Positions 25,533 through 37,226 of a stretch of 64,000 nucleotides of DNA are shown one piece after another (the first letter of the stretch is position 1; every line of letters starts with the position of its first letter). The position numbers and the translations under genes are program-made. The notes beneath the pieces were generated by a model. It made no database searches, was not told where the DNA came from, and worked only from the letters and a program-made list of their open reading frames with translations. Source of the DNA: Vogesella urethralis (lineage in GTDB: Bacteria > Pseudomonadota > Gammaproteobacteria > Burkholderiales > Chromobacteriaceae); the NCBI RefSeq assembly GCF_007644045.2, contig NZ_VMDW02000098.1, positions 124,001 to 188,000 on the forward strand, given 5' to 3'.

Positions 25533-26960
25533 ATGAAATGGGAAGTCGTCATCGGTCTTGAGGTGCACGTGCAGCTCAACACCGTCTCCAAGATTTTCTC
25601 TGGCGCCAGCACCGCTTTCGGCGCTGAACCCAACACCCAGGCTTCGCTGGTAGAGCTGGCGTTGCCGGGCGTGCTGCCGGTGATGAACAAGGCGGTCGTG
25701 GACAAGGCCATTCGTCTGGGTCTGGCGCTGGACGCCACCATCAACCAGAAGAACGTGTTTGCCCGCAAAAACTACTTCTACCCCGATCTGCCCAAGGGCT
25801 ACCAGATCAGCCAGATGGAGCTGCCGATCGTCGAGCACGGCAAGCTGGCCATTCTGGTGGGTGAAGAAGAAAAAGTGATTCGCGTCACCCGCGCGCACAT
25901 GGAAGAAGATGCCGGCAAATCGCTGCACGAAGACTTCCACGGCCTGTCGGGTATCGACCTGAACCGCGCCGGCACCCCGCTGCTGGAAGTGGTGTCCGAG
26001 CCGGACATGCGCTCGCCGGAAGAAGCCGTGGCCTACGCCAAAGCGCTGCACACGCTGGTGACCTGGCTGGGTATCTGCGACGGCAACATGCAGGAAGGCA
26101 GCTTCCGTGTCGATGCCAACGTATCGGTACGCCCGTTCGGGCAGGCCGAGTTCGGCACCCGCCGCGAGATCAAGAACCTGAACTCGTTCCGCTTCCTGGA
26201 GCAGGCGATCAAGTACGAAATCCAGTGGCAGATCGACACCATCGAAGATGGCGGCAAGATCCAGCAAGCTACCGTGCTGTTCGACCCCGATAGCGGCGAA
26301 ACCCGCATGATGCGCAGCAAGGAAGACGCGCACGATTATCGCTACTTCCCCGATCCGGACCTGCTGCCGGTGCGCATCAGCCAGGCCCAGATCGACGCTA
26401 CCCGCGCCGACATGCCGGAGCTGCCGGGGCAGATGAAGGCCCGCTTCGTCGAGGCCTTCGGCGTGTCCGCCTACGACGCGGCGCTGCTGACCAGCAGCCT
26501 GGCGCAGGCGCGCTACTTTGAAGCCGTGGCGCAGGCCTCGGCACAAGGCAAGCTGGCGGCCAACTGGATCAACGGCGACATCGCCGCCCGCCTGAACCGC
26601 GACGGTCTGGACATCGCCGCCTGCCCGATCAGCGCCGAGCGTCTGGCCAGCCTGATCGTGCGCATTGCCGACGGTACGCTGTCCAACAAGCTGGCCAAGC
26701 AGGTGTTCGATGCGCTGTGGGAGTCCGATCTGACGGCCGATGCTGTCATCGAGCGCGATGGCCTGAAGCAGGTGTCCGACGTGGGTGCCATCGAAAAAAT
26801 GGTGGAAGAAGCCATCGCGGCCAACCCCAAGGCAGTGGAAGAATTCCGTGCCGGCAAGGAAAAAGCGCTCAATGCACTGGCTGGCCAAGTGATGAAGGCG
26901 TCCAAGGGCAAGGCCAATCCGGCGCAGGTGCAGGAGATTCTGAAGCAGAAGCTGGCCTGA
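25533..26960 (+). CDS. gatB: Asp/Glu-tRNA amidotransferase subunit B
   Basis: Subunit of 475 aa that binds the misacylated tRNA and activates its side-chain carboxylate with ATP before amidation. Conserved text: [72 protein letters not shown] and the [22 protein letters not shown] block. The YqeY-like tail domain at the C-terminus is present ([13 protein letters not shown]). AAGGA at 25517-25521 is the ribosome binding site, just outside the inverted-repeat element. A strong terminator follows. Confidence 0.97.
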   Translation: MKWEVVIGLEVHVQLNTVSKIFSGASTAFGAEPNTQASLVELALPGVLPVMNKAVVDKAIRLGLALDATINQKNVFARKNYFYPDLPKGYQISQMELPIVEHGKLAILVGEEEKVIRVTRAHMEEDAGKSLHEDFHGLSGIDLNRAGTPLLEVVSEPDMRSPEEAVAYAKALHTLVTWLGICDGNMQEGSFRVDANVSVRPFGQAEFGTRREIKNLNSFRFLEQAIKYEIQWQIDTIEDGGKIQQATVLFDPDSGETRMMRSKEDAHDYRYFPDPDLLPVRISQAQIDATRADMPELPGQMKARFVEAFGVSAYDAALLTSSLAQARYFEAVAQASAQGKLAANWINGDIAARLNRDGLDIAACPISAERLASLIVRIADGTLSNKLAKQVFDALWESDLTADAVIERDGLKQVSDVGAIEKMVEEAIAANPKAVEEFRAGKEKALNALAGQVMKASKGKANPAQVQEILKQKLA

Positions 26961-26974
26961 TTGCCATTCACTTT

Positions 26975-27010
26975 AAACGGCGGCACACCGCAGGGTGTGC
27001 CGCCGTTTTT
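26975..27010 (+). terminator. Terminator of the gat genes
   Basis: A perfect 15-bp stem (AAACGGCGGCACACC with its complement) around a GCAG loop, with the T-run continuing past the stem. It lies 14 bp after the gatB stop and separates the gat genes from the dcw cluster. Confidence 0.93.
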
Positions 27011-27150
27011 CTGTTGTGTAAAGCCTTGTAACAAGGTCATTTCATAGCCTTTCTGCAGATCATTTTGTAAGCCGCTGATTTCCCTTGCTTTCTCGTCTGT
27101 TGCATTCCGGTAAGTCTTTGTCGGCAAAGGCGAATTGCGCCGAAGTGATG

Positions 27151-27179
27151 TTGACCGGGTAGAGCCGATTCCCTATAGT
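27151..27179 (+). promoter_or_regulatory. Promoter of the dcw cluster (Pmra)
   Basis: TTGACC at 27151-27156 and TATAGT at 27174-27179 with a 17-bp spacer form a near-ideal sigma-70 promoter. Transcription should begin around 27186, at the first of three MraZ boxes. Confidence 0.85.
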
Positions 27180-27187
27180 GGCGAAAA

Positions 27188-27213
27188 GTGGGGTGAAGTG
27201 GGTAATTGTGGGG
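27188..27213 (+). promoter_or_regulatory. MraZ-binding repeats (operator)
   Basis: Three GTGGGN boxes, at 27188 (GTGGGG), 27198 (GTGGGT) and 27208 (GTGGGG), are spaced exactly 10 bp. MraZ is known to bind such direct repeats upstream of its own gene. They begin about 9 bp after the -10 box, so binding would cover the transcription start and repress the cluster. Confidence 0.88.
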
Positions 27214-27249
27214 CGACGGCCCCTAACCGGACGCGGTGAAAAATCCAAA

Positions 27250-27696
27250 ATGTTTGGCGGCGTAAGTCACGTTTCTCTCGATGCCAAAGGGCGTCTGGCC
27301 ATTCCGGCCAGGCACCGGGAGACACTGTTGTCTGCGTTTGGCCAACGCCTGGTGGTAACCCTCGACTCCTCCGATCACCTGCTGATCTACCCCGAACCCA
27401 ACTGGAAGCCCGTTGAGCAGCGCCTGATGGCTCTGCCTACCGGTAACCCCGCTTTGAAACGCTACCAGCGCCTGGTGCTCGGCCACGCCGAAACCCTGGA
27501 CATGGATAGCGCTGGCCGCATCCTGCTGCCTGCCCGCTTGCGCGAGCTGGTGGGGCTGGACAAGGACGTAGCCCTGGTTGGCATCGGTAACCGCTTTGAA
27601 TTGTGGGACGCCCGCGAATGGGACGCCCAGACACAGTCCGCACTGGACATTGATCCTGCTGAGCTGGCTCAGCACCTTGGAGATTTCACGCTTTGA
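27250..27696 (+). CDS. mraZ: Transcriptional regulator MraZ
   Basis: AbrB-fold protein of 148 aa with the two tandem SpoVT/AbrB halves: [21 protein letters not shown] at the N-terminus and [17 protein letters not shown] in the second. It forms rings and represses the dcw cluster by binding the GTGGGN repeats seen upstream. The start is the ATG at 27250, giving the usual MFGG start of this family. The stop codon overlaps the TTG start of rsmH. Confidence 0.96.
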   Translation: MFGGVSHVSLDAKGRLAIPARHRETLLSAFGQRLVVTLDSSDHLLIYPEPNWKPVEQRLMALPTGNPALKRYQRLVLGHAETLDMDSAGRILLPARLRELVGLDKDVALVGIGNRFELWDAREWDAQTQSALDIDPAELAQHLGDFTL

Positions 27697-28652
27697 CCGA
27701 CGCAGTTTTTGTTCACCGCACGGTGTTACTCGACGAGGCCGTGCAGGCCCTCGCCATTCGTCCGGATGGCGTGTATGTCGATTGCACCTTCGGGCGCGGC
27801 GGCCACAGCCGGTTGATTCTGCAGCAGCTGGGCCCGCAGGGCCGGCTGATTGCGTTCGACAAAGACCCGGAAGCCATTGCCGTTGCCACGGCGCTGGCCG
27901 CCGAAGACCCGCGTTTTTGCATCGTGCACAACGGTTTTGCCCATTTTGAAGCCGAGCTGGCAGCTTTGGGCGTTAGCCAAGTGGACGGTGTACTGATGGA
28001 TCTGGGGATTTCGTCCCCGCAGATTGATGACGGTCGCCGCGGTTTCAGCTTCCGTTTTGACGCACCGCTGGATATGCGCATGGACACCACCCGCGGTCAG
28101 ACCGCGGCACAGTGGCTGGCCAGTGCAGACGAGGCGGACATAGCAGAGGTTATCAAGACTTATGGTGAAGAGCGGTTTGCTCGCAAGATTGCAGCAGCCA
28201 TTGTTGCGCACAGGGCTGAACACGCCATCGAAACGACGCGTGAGCTCGCCGTGCTCGTTGGGAAAAACGTCCGCACTCGCGAACAAGGTCAGGACCCCGC
28301 GACGCGAACCTTCCAGGCGATAAGGATTTTCATCAACCGCGAGCTGGACGAGCTGAAAGCTGTGCTGCCGCAGGTGATCGGCCGGCTGGCTATCGGTGGC
28401 CGCATGGCGGTGATCAGCTTCCATTCGCTGGAAGACCGCATCGTGAAGAACTTCATCCGCGATGCCAGCACCACCGATACCTTGCCGTCCTGGGTGCCGG
28501 TGCGCGCCTGTGATATCGCCGAAGCGGCGGTCAAGCCGGTAGGCAAGGCCGTCCGGCCTTCCGAGGAAGAGGTGGCGGCCAACCCGCGTTCGCGTAGCGC
28601 CATCATGCGCATTGCGGAACGTACGGCTGGCCAGTGGCAGGGGGCAGCGTGA
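27693..28652 (+). CDS. rsmH: 16S rRNA (cytosine1402-N4)-methyltransferase
   Basis: RsmH (MraW) of 319 aa, which N4-methylates C1402 of 16S rRNA using S-adenosylmethionine. Motifs: [10 protein letters not shown], the SAM loop [49 protein letters not shown], and [14 protein letters not shown] near the end. Translation starts with TTG at 27693, overlapping the mraZ stop as TTGA, with GGAG about 10 bp before. No later ATG would keep the conserved [10 protein letters not shown]. Confidence 0.96.
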   Translation: MTDAVFVHRTVLLDEAVQALAIRPDGVYVDCTFGRGGHSRLILQQLGPQGRLIAFDKDPEAIAVATALAAEDPRFCIVHNGFAHFEAELAALGVSQVDGVLMDLGISSPQIDDGRRGFSFRFDAPLDMRMDTTRGQTAAQWLASADEADIAEVIKTYGEERFARKIAAAIVAHRAEHAIETTRELAVLVGKNVRTREQGQDPATRTFQAIRIFINRELDELKAVLPQVIGRLAIGGRMAVISFHSLEDRIVKNFIRDASTTDTLPSWVPVRACDIAEAAVKPVGKAVRPSEEEVAANPRSRSAIMRIAERTAGQWQGAA

Positions 28653-28927
28653 GCCTTAACAAGCTCAATGCCGTGTTGTTGCTGGCAGTGATCGGCTGTG
28701 CGATGTCGGTGGTGACGTCGCAGCACGTATCGCGTCGCCTGTACAACGAGCTGGAGAAAGAGCAAAAGCTGCAACGCCAGCTGGGCGTGGAATACGGCCA
28801 GTTGTTGCTGGAGCAGAGTACATGGGGTGCCCACGCGCTGATTGAAAAATCGGCAGTAGCCCGTTTGGGCATGCTGACGCCGACACAGCGTCAGGTGCAT
28901 GTGATTACACCGGAGGGGGTGCGATGA
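28649..28927 (+). CDS. ftsL: Cell division protein FtsL
   Basis: Short bitopic protein of 92 aa with a membrane helix (about residues 5-24) and a periplasmic leucine-zipper-like coiled coil ([25 protein letters not shown]). It joins FtsB and FtsQ and helps activate FtsWI at the septum. The start is GTG at 28649, overlapping the rsmH stop (GTGA). The stop overlaps the ftsI start (ATGA). Sequence identity in this family is low; size, topology and position make the call. Confidence 0.92.
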   Translation: MSLNKLNAVLLLAVIGCAMSVVTSQHVSRRLYNELEKEQKLQRQLGVEYGQLLLEQSTWGAHALIEKSAVARLGMLTPTQRQVHVITPEGVR

Positions 28928-30672
28928 GCCGCGTCTATACCCCGCCGATGAAACAGCATCTGAAACAGCCGATGCGCCTGGCGCCAGGCCGCGTTACGGT
29001 GGTGCTGGGGTTGATGGGTTTGCTGCTGCTCGCCCTGTTGAGCCGGGCGATTTATCTGCAGGTAGTGCAGCAGGATTTCTTGCAGAACCAAGGCGAGGCA
29101 CGTTTCCGCCGCGCGCTGGTACTGGAGGCTAACCGTGGCCTGATTGCCGATCGTAACGGCGAGCCGTTGGCGATCAGCACGCCGGTACAGTCGATCTGGG
29201 CCAGCCCGGAAGACATGAGCCCGGTGCCGGCCGACAAGCTGGCAGCCCTGGGCAAGTTGCTGGACATGCCGGTTGCAGAACTGAATGCCAAGTTTGCCGA
29301 CAAGACGCGCGAGTTTGTCTATCTCAAGCGGCAAGTCAGCCCGCAACTGGCACAGCAGGTGATGGCGCTGGAAATTCCGGGCATTGCCAAGCAACAGGAG
29401 TACCGCCGCTATTACCCGGCGGGTGAAATGCTGTCGCATGTGATCGGTTTTACCGGTGTTGATGGCAAGGGCCAGGAAGGCCTGGAACTGACGCGTGAAA
29501 AAATGCTGGCCGGCAAGCACGGTAGCCGCACGGTACTGAAAGACCGCCGCGGCCACATCGTGGAAGACCTGGCCGTGATCGAGCCGCCGCGTGACGGCCA
29601 GACACTGACGCTGTCCATCGACAAGCGTATCCAGTACCTGGCCTATCGCGAGCTTACCGCTGCCATGGTGACGAACAAAGCCAAGGCCGGCGGTGTGGTG
29701 GTGCTGGACGCGCAAACCGGCGAAGTGCTGGCCCTGGCCAACACACCGTCGTACAACCCGAACAACCGTGCGGTGCTGGAACCGGAAATGCGCCGCAACC
29801 GTGCCGTAGTAGACATGTTTGAACCGGGTTCGACCATGAAACCGTTCCCGGTATCGATGGTGCTGGATGCAGGCAAGATCACGCCGAATACGCTTTTTGA
29901 TACTCGGCCCTACACGATTGGCCCGGCTACGGTGCGCGATACGCACCCGAACCCGACGCTGACGGTGACCGGCATCATCCAGAAATCGTCCAACGTGGGC
30001 TCGTCGAAAATTGCGGCGATGTTCCCGCCGGAAGACATGTGGACGTTCTACCGCAAGTCCGGCTTTGGCCAGAGTCCGCAGTCTGGCTTTCCTGGCGAAA
30101 GCCCGGGCCGGCTGCGTGACTGGCAGACCTGGCGGCCGATCGAGCAGGCCACCATGTCTTTCGGTTACGGCGTGACCGTGAGCCTGCTGCAGTTGGCGCG
30201 GGCTTACACCATTTTTACCCACGACGGCGCGTTGCTGCCGCTGTCGTTTACCAAGCTGGCCGCGCCTAACCCGGGGCGGCCGGTGATTCGCCCGGATACG
30301 GCGAAAAAAATGCGCGACATGATGATTACCGTCACCGAGCAGGGCGGTACCGCTACCCGGGCCCAGGTGCTGGGTTACCACGTAGGTGGCAAGTCGGGTA
30401 CCGCGCGCAAGCTGGTTGGCGGGCGGTACGCAGCCGACAAGCACATCGGCCTGTTTGTCGGGTTTGCCCCGGCCACGCGACCGCGCCTGATTGTGGCGGT
30501 GATGATTGATGAACCGGGTGCCGGCTTCTACTACGGCGGCACCGTGGCCGGCCCGGCCTTTTCCAACATCATGGCCGGCAGTTTGAGAATCATGGGGGTA
30601 GAGCCAGACGCTCCCTCCAATAACACTTTGATTCCGGAACAGAAGATTTCGGATGTGCGGGAAGAAACATGA
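28924..30672 (+). CDS. ftsI: Septal penicillin-binding protein 3
   Basis: Class B transpeptidase of 582 aa that crosslinks septal peptidoglycan with FtsW. It has one membrane helix (about residues 25-47), the pedestal segment with [15 protein letters not shown], and the transpeptidase domain with S303 (PGSTMKPF), S355-S-N357 (KSSNVG) and K490-S-G-T ([10 protein letters not shown]). Length matches E. coli PBP3 (588 aa). Both ends overlap neighbours by 4 bp. Confidence 0.97.
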   Translation: MSRVYTPPMKQHLKQPMRLAPGRVTVVLGLMGLLLLALLSRAIYLQVVQQDFLQNQGEARFRRALVLEANRGLIADRNGEPLAISTPVQSIWASPEDMSPVPADKLAALGKLLDMPVAELNAKFADKTREFVYLKRQVSPQLAQQVMALEIPGIAKQQEYRRYYPAGEMLSHVIGFTGVDGKGQEGLELTREKMLAGKHGSRTVLKDRRGHIVEDLAVIEPPRDGQTLTLSIDKRIQYLAYRELTAAMVTNKAKAGGVVVLDAQTGEVLALANTPSYNPNNRAVLEPEMRRNRAVVDMFEPGSTMKPFPVSMVLDAGKITPNTLFDTRPYTIGPATVRDTHPNPTLTVTGIIQKSSNVGSSKIAAMFPPEDMWTFYRKSGFGQSPQSGFPGESPGRLRDWQTWRPIEQATMSFGYGVTVSLLQLARAYTIFTHDGALLPLSFTKLAAPNPGRPVIRPDTAKKMRDMMITVTEQGGTATRAQVLGYHVGGKSGTARKLVGGRYAADKHIGLFVGFAPATRPRLIVAVMIDEPGAGFYYGGTVAGPAFSNIMAGSLRIMGVEPDAPSNNTLIPEQKISDVREET

Positions 30673-32159
30673 AGACCAATTTGATCGATCTGCCGGATTG
30701 GGACCCTGCCGCCTTGGCGGGTCTTGGCGTTTCCGTCGCACGCGTGGAGAGCGATAGCCGCCGCGTGTTTCCCGGAGACGTGTTTCTGGCATGTCGTGGC
30801 GAATACACCGATGGTCGCGACTTCATCGCGGCTGCGCTGGAAAAAGGCGCGGCTGCCGTGTTGTGGGACCAGGACGACGCTTTCCAGTGGCGCCCGGAAT
30901 GGCAGGTGCCGAACCTGCCCATCGCCCGCCTGCGCGAGCGTGCCGGCATTGTGGCGGCCCACGTGTACGATTACCCCAGCCGCGACATGCAGGTGGTCGG
31001 CATTACCGGCACCAACGGCAAAACCTCCATTTCGCACTGGCTGGCGCAGGCCTACGCGCTGCTGGGCGAAAAAGCGGCGCTGATCGGTACCGTCGGCAAC
31101 GGCTTTTACGGTCACCTGACCGAAACCACCCACACCACGCCCGACCCGATCACCGTACAGCAAAAGCTGGCCGAGTACCGTCGCCAGGGCGCCAGCGTGG
31201 TGAGCATGGAAGTATCCAGCCATGGTCTGGACCAGTTCCGCGTCAACGGCGTGGAGTTCACCACTGCAGTATTCACCAACCTCACCCGTGACCACCTGGA
31301 TTACCACGGCAGCATGGAAGAGTACGGGGCATCCAAAGCCAAACTGTTCCACTGGGATGGGTTGAAGCACGCGGTCATCAATGCTGACGACGCTTTTGGC
31401 CGCCAGCTGGCTGCCGGTATCGACGCCAGCCGCACCCGCGTCATTACCTACGGCCTGGAGCAGGGCGACGTACGCCCGCTAAGCCTTGCGGCCAACCTGG
31501 ACGGCCTGCAATTGCGCGTGACCACACCGTGGGGCGACGCCGACATCAAGAGCCCGCTGCTGGGCCGTTTCAACGCCGCCAACATGCTGGCGTGCCTGGC
31601 GGTGATGTGCGCCGGTGGCGTCTCGCTGGCCGACGCCGTGCGCGTACTGGGCAAAATCCAGCCGGCACGCGGCCGCATGCAGCGCATCGGTAACGGCCTG
31701 GAGCCGCTGGTGGTGGTGGACTACGCCCACACCCCGGACGCGCTGGAAAAAGCCTTGGCCACGCTGGCCGAGATCCGCCCGCAGGGCAGCAAGCTGTTCT
31801 GCGTGTTCGGCTGCGGTGGCAACCGCGACAAGGGTAAGCGCCCGCTGATGGGCGGCATTGCCGAGAAGATCGCCGACGTGGCAGTGGTGACCAGCGATAA
31901 CCCGCGCCTGGAAGCGCCGCAAGCCATTCTGGACGACATCCTGGCCGGCATGCAGCAACCGGGCCATGTGGAAATCAGCCGCGAAGCGGCCATCCACTGG
32001 GCGGTACTGCAAGCCCGCGTTGGCGACGTGGTGCTGATCGCCGGTAAAGGCCACGAGGAATACCAGGACATCGGCGGTGTGAAGCAGCCGTTCTCCGACT
32101 TCCGCGTGGCGGAAGAAGCGCTGACGTTGTGGGGGGCCGCGCATGCTGATGCTCTCTGA
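30669..32159 (+). CDS. murE: UDP-MurNAc-tripeptide synthetase (meso-DAP adding)
   Basis: Mur ligase of 496 aa that adds the third amino acid to UDP-MurNAc-L-Ala-D-Glu in the cytoplasm. The ATP loop [10 protein letters not shown] starts near residue 111 and a carbamylated-Lys region follows. D410-N-P-R413 is the selectivity motif for meso-diaminopimelate, so the wall is of Gram-negative type. ATGA overlap with ftsI; 17-bp overlap with murF. Confidence 0.96.
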   Translation: MKTNLIDLPDWDPAALAGLGVSVARVESDSRRVFPGDVFLACRGEYTDGRDFIAAALEKGAAAVLWDQDDAFQWRPEWQVPNLPIARLRERAGIVAAHVYDYPSRDMQVVGITGTNGKTSISHWLAQAYALLGEKAALIGTVGNGFYGHLTETTHTTPDPITVQQKLAEYRRQGASVVSMEVSSHGLDQFRVNGVEFTTAVFTNLTRDHLDYHGSMEEYGASKAKLFHWDGLKHAVINADDAFGRQLAAGIDASRTRVITYGLEQGDVRPLSLAANLDGLQLRVTTPWGDADIKSPLLGRFNAANMLACLAVMCAGGVSLADAVRVLGKIQPARGRMQRIGNGLEPLVVVDYAHTPDALEKALATLAEIRPQGSKLFCVFGCGGNRDKGKRPLMGGIAEKIADVAVVTSDNPRLEAPQAILDDILAGMQQPGHVEISREAAIHWAVLQARVGDVVLIAGKGHEEYQDIGGVKQPFSDFRVAEEALTLWGAAHADAL

Positions 32160-33510
32160 CGCTGCCCGCGTGCTTGGCGGCCAACTGCTGGGCGGTGATG
32201 TCCGTTTCCAGCGCGTGGTGACCGATAGCCGCACCGTGCAAGCCGGTGACCTGTTCGTAGCGCTGGTAGGCGAGAAATTCGACGCCCACGACTTCGTGCC
32301 CGAGGTGCTGGCCAAAGGCGCGTGCGCGCTGGTCAGCCGCGAGGTGGCAGGGCAGGGCAGCATGATCCGTGTCGCTGATACCCGCCTGGCGCTGGGTGTG
32401 TTGGCCGCCGACTGGTGCGCCCGCCTCGACGTGAAGCGCATCGGCATTACCGGCTCCAACGGCAAGACCACCGTCAAGGAAATGGTGGCGGCCATCCTGC
32501 GCGCCCACGCCGGCGCCGCCGCCGTGCACGCCACCGCGGGCAACTTCAACAACGATATCGGCCTGCCGCTGACGCTGCTGGGCCTCACCGCCGCACATCG
32601 CTACGCGGTGATCGAAATGGGCATGAACCATCACGGCGAGATCCGCTACCTCACCGGGCTGGCCAAGCCGCAGGTGGCGCTGGTCAACAATGCCCTGCGT
32701 GCCCACGCCGGCCACTTCAGCGGTACCGACGACATCGCCCGTGCCAAAAGCGAAATTTTCGAAGGGTTGGCCGCAGACGGCGTGGCGGTACTGAACGCCG
32801 ACGACGCGCAGCTGGCTGTGTTCGACGCTGCCGCCCAAGGGCACGCGCAGCTGCGCTTCGGCCTGGGGGCTGCGGCCAACGTGACAGCCCGCGACATCCA
32901 GCTGGGGGTAGGCGAGTGCCGCTTCGTACTGGTTTGCCCGCAGGGCGAGCAGGCTATCCAGCTGCCGGCAGCCGGCGAACACAATGTGCGCAATGCGCTG
33001 GCCGCTGCAGCGGTGGCGTTGGCGCTGGACGTACCGTTGGCCGCCATTGCCGCCGGCCTGGCCGCTTTTGCCGGTGTGAAAGGCCGCCTGCAGCTGAAGC
33101 AGGCCGCCTGCGGCGCCACCGTGATTGACGATACCTACAACGCCAACCCGGACTCGATGAAAGCCGGCATTGACGTGCTGGCCGCCTACCCGGCGCCACG
33201 CGTGTTCGTGATGGGCCAGATCGGCGAGCTGGGCGATACCGCGCCGCAGCTGCACGCTGAAGTGGGTGCCCACGCCCGTGCCCGTGGCATCGAGCACCTG
33301 CTGTGCCACGGCGAGCTGGCACGCCATGCTGCTGACGCCTTTGGCGACGGTGGCGAGTATGACGACGATTTCACCGCGCTGCTGGCGCGCGTTGCCGCAC
33401 GGGTAACGCCGGCCAGCACCGTGCTGGTGAAAGGGTCGCGCTTCATGCAGATGGAGCGTGTGGTTGCCGCTCTGGTAACGCCTCAACAACAAGAACAAGG
33501 AAAGGACTGA
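32143..33510 (+). CDS. murF: UDP-MurNAc-pentapeptide synthetase
   Basis: Mur ligase of 455 aa that adds D-Ala-D-Ala to the tripeptide precursor. ATP loop ITGSNGKTTVKEM near residue 102, AVIEMGMNHHGEIRYLTGLAKP, HNVRNALAAAAVAL and VIDDTYNANPDSMKAGIDVL are all typical. The start at 32143 lies inside murE; a second ATG two codons later is equally possible. It is followed 3 bp later by mraY. Confidence 0.96.
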   Translation: MLMLSDAARVLGGQLLGGDVRFQRVVTDSRTVQAGDLFVALVGEKFDAHDFVPEVLAKGACALVSREVAGQGSMIRVADTRLALGVLAADWCARLDVKRIGITGSNGKTTVKEMVAAILRAHAGAAAVHATAGNFNNDIGLPLTLLGLTAAHRYAVIEMGMNHHGEIRYLTGLAKPQVALVNNALRAHAGHFSGTDDIARAKSEIFEGLAADGVAVLNADDAQLAVFDAAAQGHAQLRFGLGAAANVTARDIQLGVGECRFVLVCPQGEQAIQLPAAGEHNVRNALAAAAVALALDVPLAAIAAGLAAFAGVKGRLQLKQAACGATVIDDTYNANPDSMKAGIDVLAAYPAPRVFVMGQIGELGDTAPQLHAEVGAHARARGIEHLLCHGELARHAADAFGDGGEYDDDFTALLARVAARVTPASTVLVKGSRFMQMERVVAALVTPQQQEQGKD

Positions 33511-33513
33511 CCG

Positions 33514-34599
33514 GTGCTGCTGTTACTGGCTGATCTGCTGCGCGAACACATCCGCGCCTTCAATGTACTGAACTACGTCACCCTGCGTGCGGTGATGGCG
33601 GCGCTGACGTCGCTGGCCATCTCGCTATGGATGGGCCCGTGGGTGATCAGCAAGCTCACCGAGCTGAAAGTGGGCCAGGCCGTACGCAAGGACGGCCCGC
33701 AAACCCACCTGGTGAAAACCGGCACCCCCACCATGGGCGGCACGCTGATCCTGCTGGCGATGACCGTCACCATGCTGCTGTGGGCCGACCTGTCCAACCA
33801 GTACGTGTGGCTGCTGCTGGCCGTGACGCTGGGTACCGGCGCGCTCGGTTTTTACGACGACTGGCGCAAGGTGGTGTTCAAAGACCCGAAAGGCGTGTCC
33901 GCCCGCTTCAAGATGGTATGGCAATCCACCATCGCCATCGCGGCCGGCATTTTCCTGATCACCACTGCCAAGCTGCCGGCGTCTACCGAGTTCATCGTGC
34001 CGTTCTTCAAGAACATCGTGTACCCGCTGGGCGGTATCGGTTTCTGCGTGCTGACGTACTTCGTGATCGTCGGCACCTCCAACTCGGTGAACCTCACCGA
34101 CGGTCTGGACGGTCTGGCGGCGCTGCCGGTAGTGCTGGTGGCCGCCGGCCTGTCGATTTTTGCCTACGTGGCCGGCCATGCCGTGTTCTCCAAATACCTG
34201 GGCATGCCGTTTGTGCCGGGCGCACACGAGGTGGTGGTGTTCTGCGCCGCCATCTGCGGCGCCTGCCTCGGCTTCCTGTGGTTCAACGCCTACCCGGCAC
34301 AGGTGTTCATGGGTGACGTTGGCGCGTTGGCGCTGGGTGCGGCACTGGGTACCGTGGCGGTGATCGTACGCCAGGAAATCGTGCTGCTGATCATGGGCGG
34401 CCTGTTCGTGATGGAAGCGCTGTCGGTGATGATCCAGGTGACCTCGTTCAAGCTCACCGGTAAGCGCGTGTTCCGCATGGCGCCGCTGCACCATCACTAC
34501 GAGCTGAAGGGCTGGAAAGAAACCCAGGTGGTGGTCCGCTTCTGGATCGTCACCATGATGCTGGTGCTGGCCGGTCTGGCCACCCTGAAACTGCGTTAA
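33514..34599 (+). CDS. mraY: Phospho-MurNAc-pentapeptide translocase
   Basis: Polytopic enzyme of 361 aa (about ten helices) that transfers phospho-MurNAc-pentapeptide to undecaprenyl phosphate, forming lipid I. Conserved: [23 protein letters not shown], the Asp pair [31 protein letters not shown] and [13 protein letters not shown]. The start is GTG at 33514 with AAGGAAAGGA about 6-15 bp upstream. The length equals the E. coli protein within one residue. Confidence 0.97.
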   Translation: MLLLLADLLREHIRAFNVLNYVTLRAVMAALTSLAISLWMGPWVISKLTELKVGQAVRKDGPQTHLVKTGTPTMGGTLILLAMTVTMLLWADLSNQYVWLLLAVTLGTGALGFYDDWRKVVFKDPKGVSARFKMVWQSTIAIAAGIFLITTAKLPASTEFIVPFFKNIVYPLGGIGFCVLTYFVIVGTSNSVNLTDGLDGLAALPVVLVAAGLSIFAYVAGHAVFSKYLGMPFVPGAHEVVVFCAAICGACLGFLWFNAYPAQVFMGDVGALALGAALGTVAVIVRQEIVLLIMGGLFVMEALSVMIQVTSFKLTGKRVFRMAPLHHHYELKGWKETQVVVRFWIVTMMLVLAGLATLKLR

Positions 34600-34611
34600 G
34601 GAAACCACGTG

Positions 34612-35976
34612 ATGCGTTTTGACAATCGCCACATCATCGTCATCGGCCTAGGCGACACCGGCGTTTCCGCCGCGCGCTGGCTGCTGGCGTATGGCGCGCG
34701 CGTCACCATCGCCGACAGCCGCGACAACCCCGCCAATGCGGCCAACGTGGCCGCCGAGCTGGGCGTGGCGCTGCGTCTGGGCGCTTTCGACGCCAACACC
34801 TTTGCCGACGCCGACATGCTGATGGTCAGCCCCGGCGTCAGCATCCGTACCCCGGCCATCGCCGATTTCGCCCGCCGTGGCGGCGAGGTGGTGGGCGACG
34901 TAGAACTGTGGGCGCGGGCCATCGCCGGTAGTGGCGCCAAGGTCATCGCCATTACCGGTTCCAACGGCAAAAGCACGGTCACCAGCCTGGTGGGCCACCT
35001 GTGCGAGGCTGCAGGTCTGGATACCATGGTGTGCGGCAACATCGGCTTGCCGGTACTGACCGCGCTGGCCGAGCGCGAAGCTGCCGGCAAACAGCCCGAC
35101 GTGTGGGTGGTGGAGCTGTCCAGCTTCCAGCTGGAAACCACCAGCAGCCTGCGTGCCGACGCCGCCACGGTACTGAATATTTCCGAAGACCATCTGGATC
35201 GCTACCACGATCTGCTGGACTACGCGCACAGCAAGACCGCCATTTTTGCTGGTGACGGCGTGCAGGTGCTGAACCGCGACGACGTGTTCTGCCGCGCCAT
35301 GGTGCGTGCCGGCCGTCCGCTGCGCTGGTTCTCACTGCGTGAGGCCACCGATTACGCGCTACAGCAACAAGACGGCCGCTACTTGCTGGCCATTGCCGGC
35401 CAGCCGGTGTTCGATAGCGCCGACATGCAGCTGCAAGGCTTGCACAATGCGGCCAACGCGCTGGCGGCGCTGGCGCTGACCGAAGCTATCGGTCTGCCGC
35501 GCGCGGCGCTGCTGGCGGCGCTGCGCAGCTTCCGTGGCCTGGCGCACCGTGTCGAGTTCGTCGACGAGTTCGGCGGCGTGATGTTCATCGATGATTCCAA
35601 GGGCACCAACGTCGGCGCCACCGAAGCGGCGCTGAACGGCATGACCCGCCCGGTAGTACTGATTGCCGGCGGTGACGGCAAAGGGCAGGACTTTACGCCG
35701 TTGGCACCAGCCTGCCAGCGTATCGCCCGTGCCGTGGTACTGATCGGTCGCGACGCCCCGGTCATCCGCGCCGCGCTGGCGGATAGCGCGGTGCCGCTGC
35801 ACGACTGCGCCACGCTGGAGGACGCCACCCGTCTGGCTGCCCGCCTCGCGCAGGCCGGCGACGTGGTGCTGCTGTCGCCGGCGTGCGCCAGCCTGGACAT
35901 GTTCCGTAACTATGCGCATCGCGCCCAGGTGTTCATCGACACCGTGGCCGCGGTCAAAACCGGAGACAAGGCCTGA
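34612..35976 (+). CDS. murD: UDP-MurNAc-L-Ala:D-glutamate ligase
   Basis: Mur ligase of 454 aa that adds D-Glu to UDP-MurNAc-L-Ala. The N-terminal Rossmann-like start [18 protein letters not shown], the ATP loop [10 protein letters not shown] (G116), [20 protein letters not shown] and the C-terminal [22 protein letters not shown] are typical. Start chosen at ATG 34612, 10 bp after AAGGA; a GTG one codon earlier is possible. The stop overlaps ftsW (TGATG). Confidence 0.96.
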   Translation: MRFDNRHIIVIGLGDTGVSAARWLLAYGARVTIADSRDNPANAANVAAELGVALRLGAFDANTFADADMLMVSPGVSIRTPAIADFARRGGEVVGDVELWARAIAGSGAKVIAITGSNGKSTVTSLVGHLCEAAGLDTMVCGNIGLPVLTALAEREAAGKQPDVWVVELSSFQLETTSSLRADAATVLNISEDHLDRYHDLLDYAHSKTAIFAGDGVQVLNRDDVFCRAMVRAGRPLRWFSLREATDYALQQQDGRYLLAIAGQPVFDSADMQLQGLHNAANALAALALTEAIGLPRAALLAALRSFRGLAHRVEFVDEFGGVMFIDDSKGTNVGATEAALNGMTRPVVLIAGGDGKGQDFTPLAPACQRIARAVVLIGRDAPVIRAALADSAVPLHDCATLEDATRLAARLAQAGDVVLLSPACASLDMFRNYAHRAQVFIDTVAAVKTGDKA

Positions 35977-37136
35977 TGAGCAGCGTCAGCCGGCGTTATA
36001 ATGTTGCCCCCATCACGGTGCTGGACGAAGCACTGATGTGGGCCATTGCGCTTTTGCTGTCCATCAGCCTGGTGATGGTGTATTCGGCGTCGATTGCCTA
36101 TGCCGAGGCCGATGCGGCCACCAACAACCGCTACTTCTATTTGTTCCGCCACATGATCTTCATGACCATCGGCCTGGCCGGTGCGGCGATTACCTTCCAG
36201 GTGCCCACCAGCATCTGGCAGAAGTATGCGGGCAAGTTTTTCCTGTTTGCCGGTTTCCTGCTGGTGCTGGTGCTGATACCCGGCATCGGCAAGGTAGTGA
36301 ACGGCTCGCGACGCTGGATCAACCTGTTTGTGCTCAACCTGCAGCCTTCCGAAGTGATGAAGCTGGCCGCCGTGATCTACGCCGCCGACTATACGGTGCG
36401 CAAGGCCGCCAAGTTGCACAGCTTCCGCGAAGGTTTTTTGCCGATCCTGATTGCCATCGTGGTGGTGGGCTTGTTGCTGCTGCTGGAGCCGGACTTTGGC
36501 GCGTTGATGGTGGTGATGTGCATCACCATGGGCATCGTGTTTCTGGGCGGCATCAATCTGCGCATCTTCGCAGGCCTGGCCGTGATGGCCGTATGTGCCA
36601 TTGTGGTGCTGATTGTTGCTTCGCCATACCGGCTGAAGCGGGTACTGGGCTTTCTGGACCCATGGGATGACCCGTACGGCAAGGGTTACCAGCTCAGTCA
36701 TTCGCTGATTGCCATCGGGCGCGGCGAGTGGTTCGGCGTTGGCCTGGGCAGCAGTGTGGAGAAGCTGTTCTATCTGCCGGAAGCGCATACCGACTTCATC
36801 ATGGCGGTGATTTCGGAGGAGTTCGGCTTTGTCGGCATCTGTGCGGTGCTGGGCTTGTACGCCTGGATTGTACGGCGGGCCTTTCACATCGGCACCGAGT
36901 CCAAGCAGCTGGAACGCTATTACCAGGCGCTGGTGGCGCAGGGCATCGGCATCTGGCTGGGCATCCAGACCTTCTTCAACATCGGTGTGAACATGGGGCT
37001 GTTGCCAACCAAGGGCCTGACTTTGCCGCTGATGTCGTTCGGGGGCTCGGCCATGCTGTGCAATCTGGCCTCGCTGGCGGTGCTGTTGCGGGTGGATTAC
37101 GAAAACCGGCGCGTGATGCGCGGGTTCAAGGTGTAG
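35976..37136 (+). CDS. ftsW: Septal peptidoglycan glycosyltransferase FtsW
   Basis: SEDS polymerase of 386 aa with about ten helices, partner of FtsI at the division site. Text: [74 protein letters not shown] and [12 protein letters not shown]. The position in the dcw cluster separates it from RodA at 17823. It overlaps murD by one base. A 90-bp gap with one GTTGGCCGC word precedes murG. Confidence 0.97.
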   Translation: MSSVSRRYNVAPITVLDEALMWAIALLLSISLVMVYSASIAYAEADAATNNRYFYLFRHMIFMTIGLAGAAITFQVPTSIWQKYAGKFFLFAGFLLVLVLIPGIGKVVNGSRRWINLFVLNLQPSEVMKLAAVIYAADYTVRKAAKLHSFREGFLPILIAIVVVGLLLLLEPDFGALMVVMCITMGIVFLGGINLRIFAGLAVMAVCAIVVLIVASPYRLKRVLGFLDPWDDPYGKGYQLSHSLIAIGRGEWFGVGLGSSVEKLFYLPEAHTDFIMAVISEEFGFVGICAVLGLYAWIVRRAFHIGTESKQLERYYQALVAQGIGIWLGIQTFFNIGVNMGLLPTKGLTLPLMSFGGSAMLCNLASLAVLLRVDYENRRVMRGFKV

Positions 37137-37226
37137 ACGAACAAGTAGCGTTGTGGCCAGCGGTTGGCCGCAAGGCAATACCGGACAAGACGGGCAGTGT
37201 GCTCGTTAAACAAGAGAAGTGAAGTG

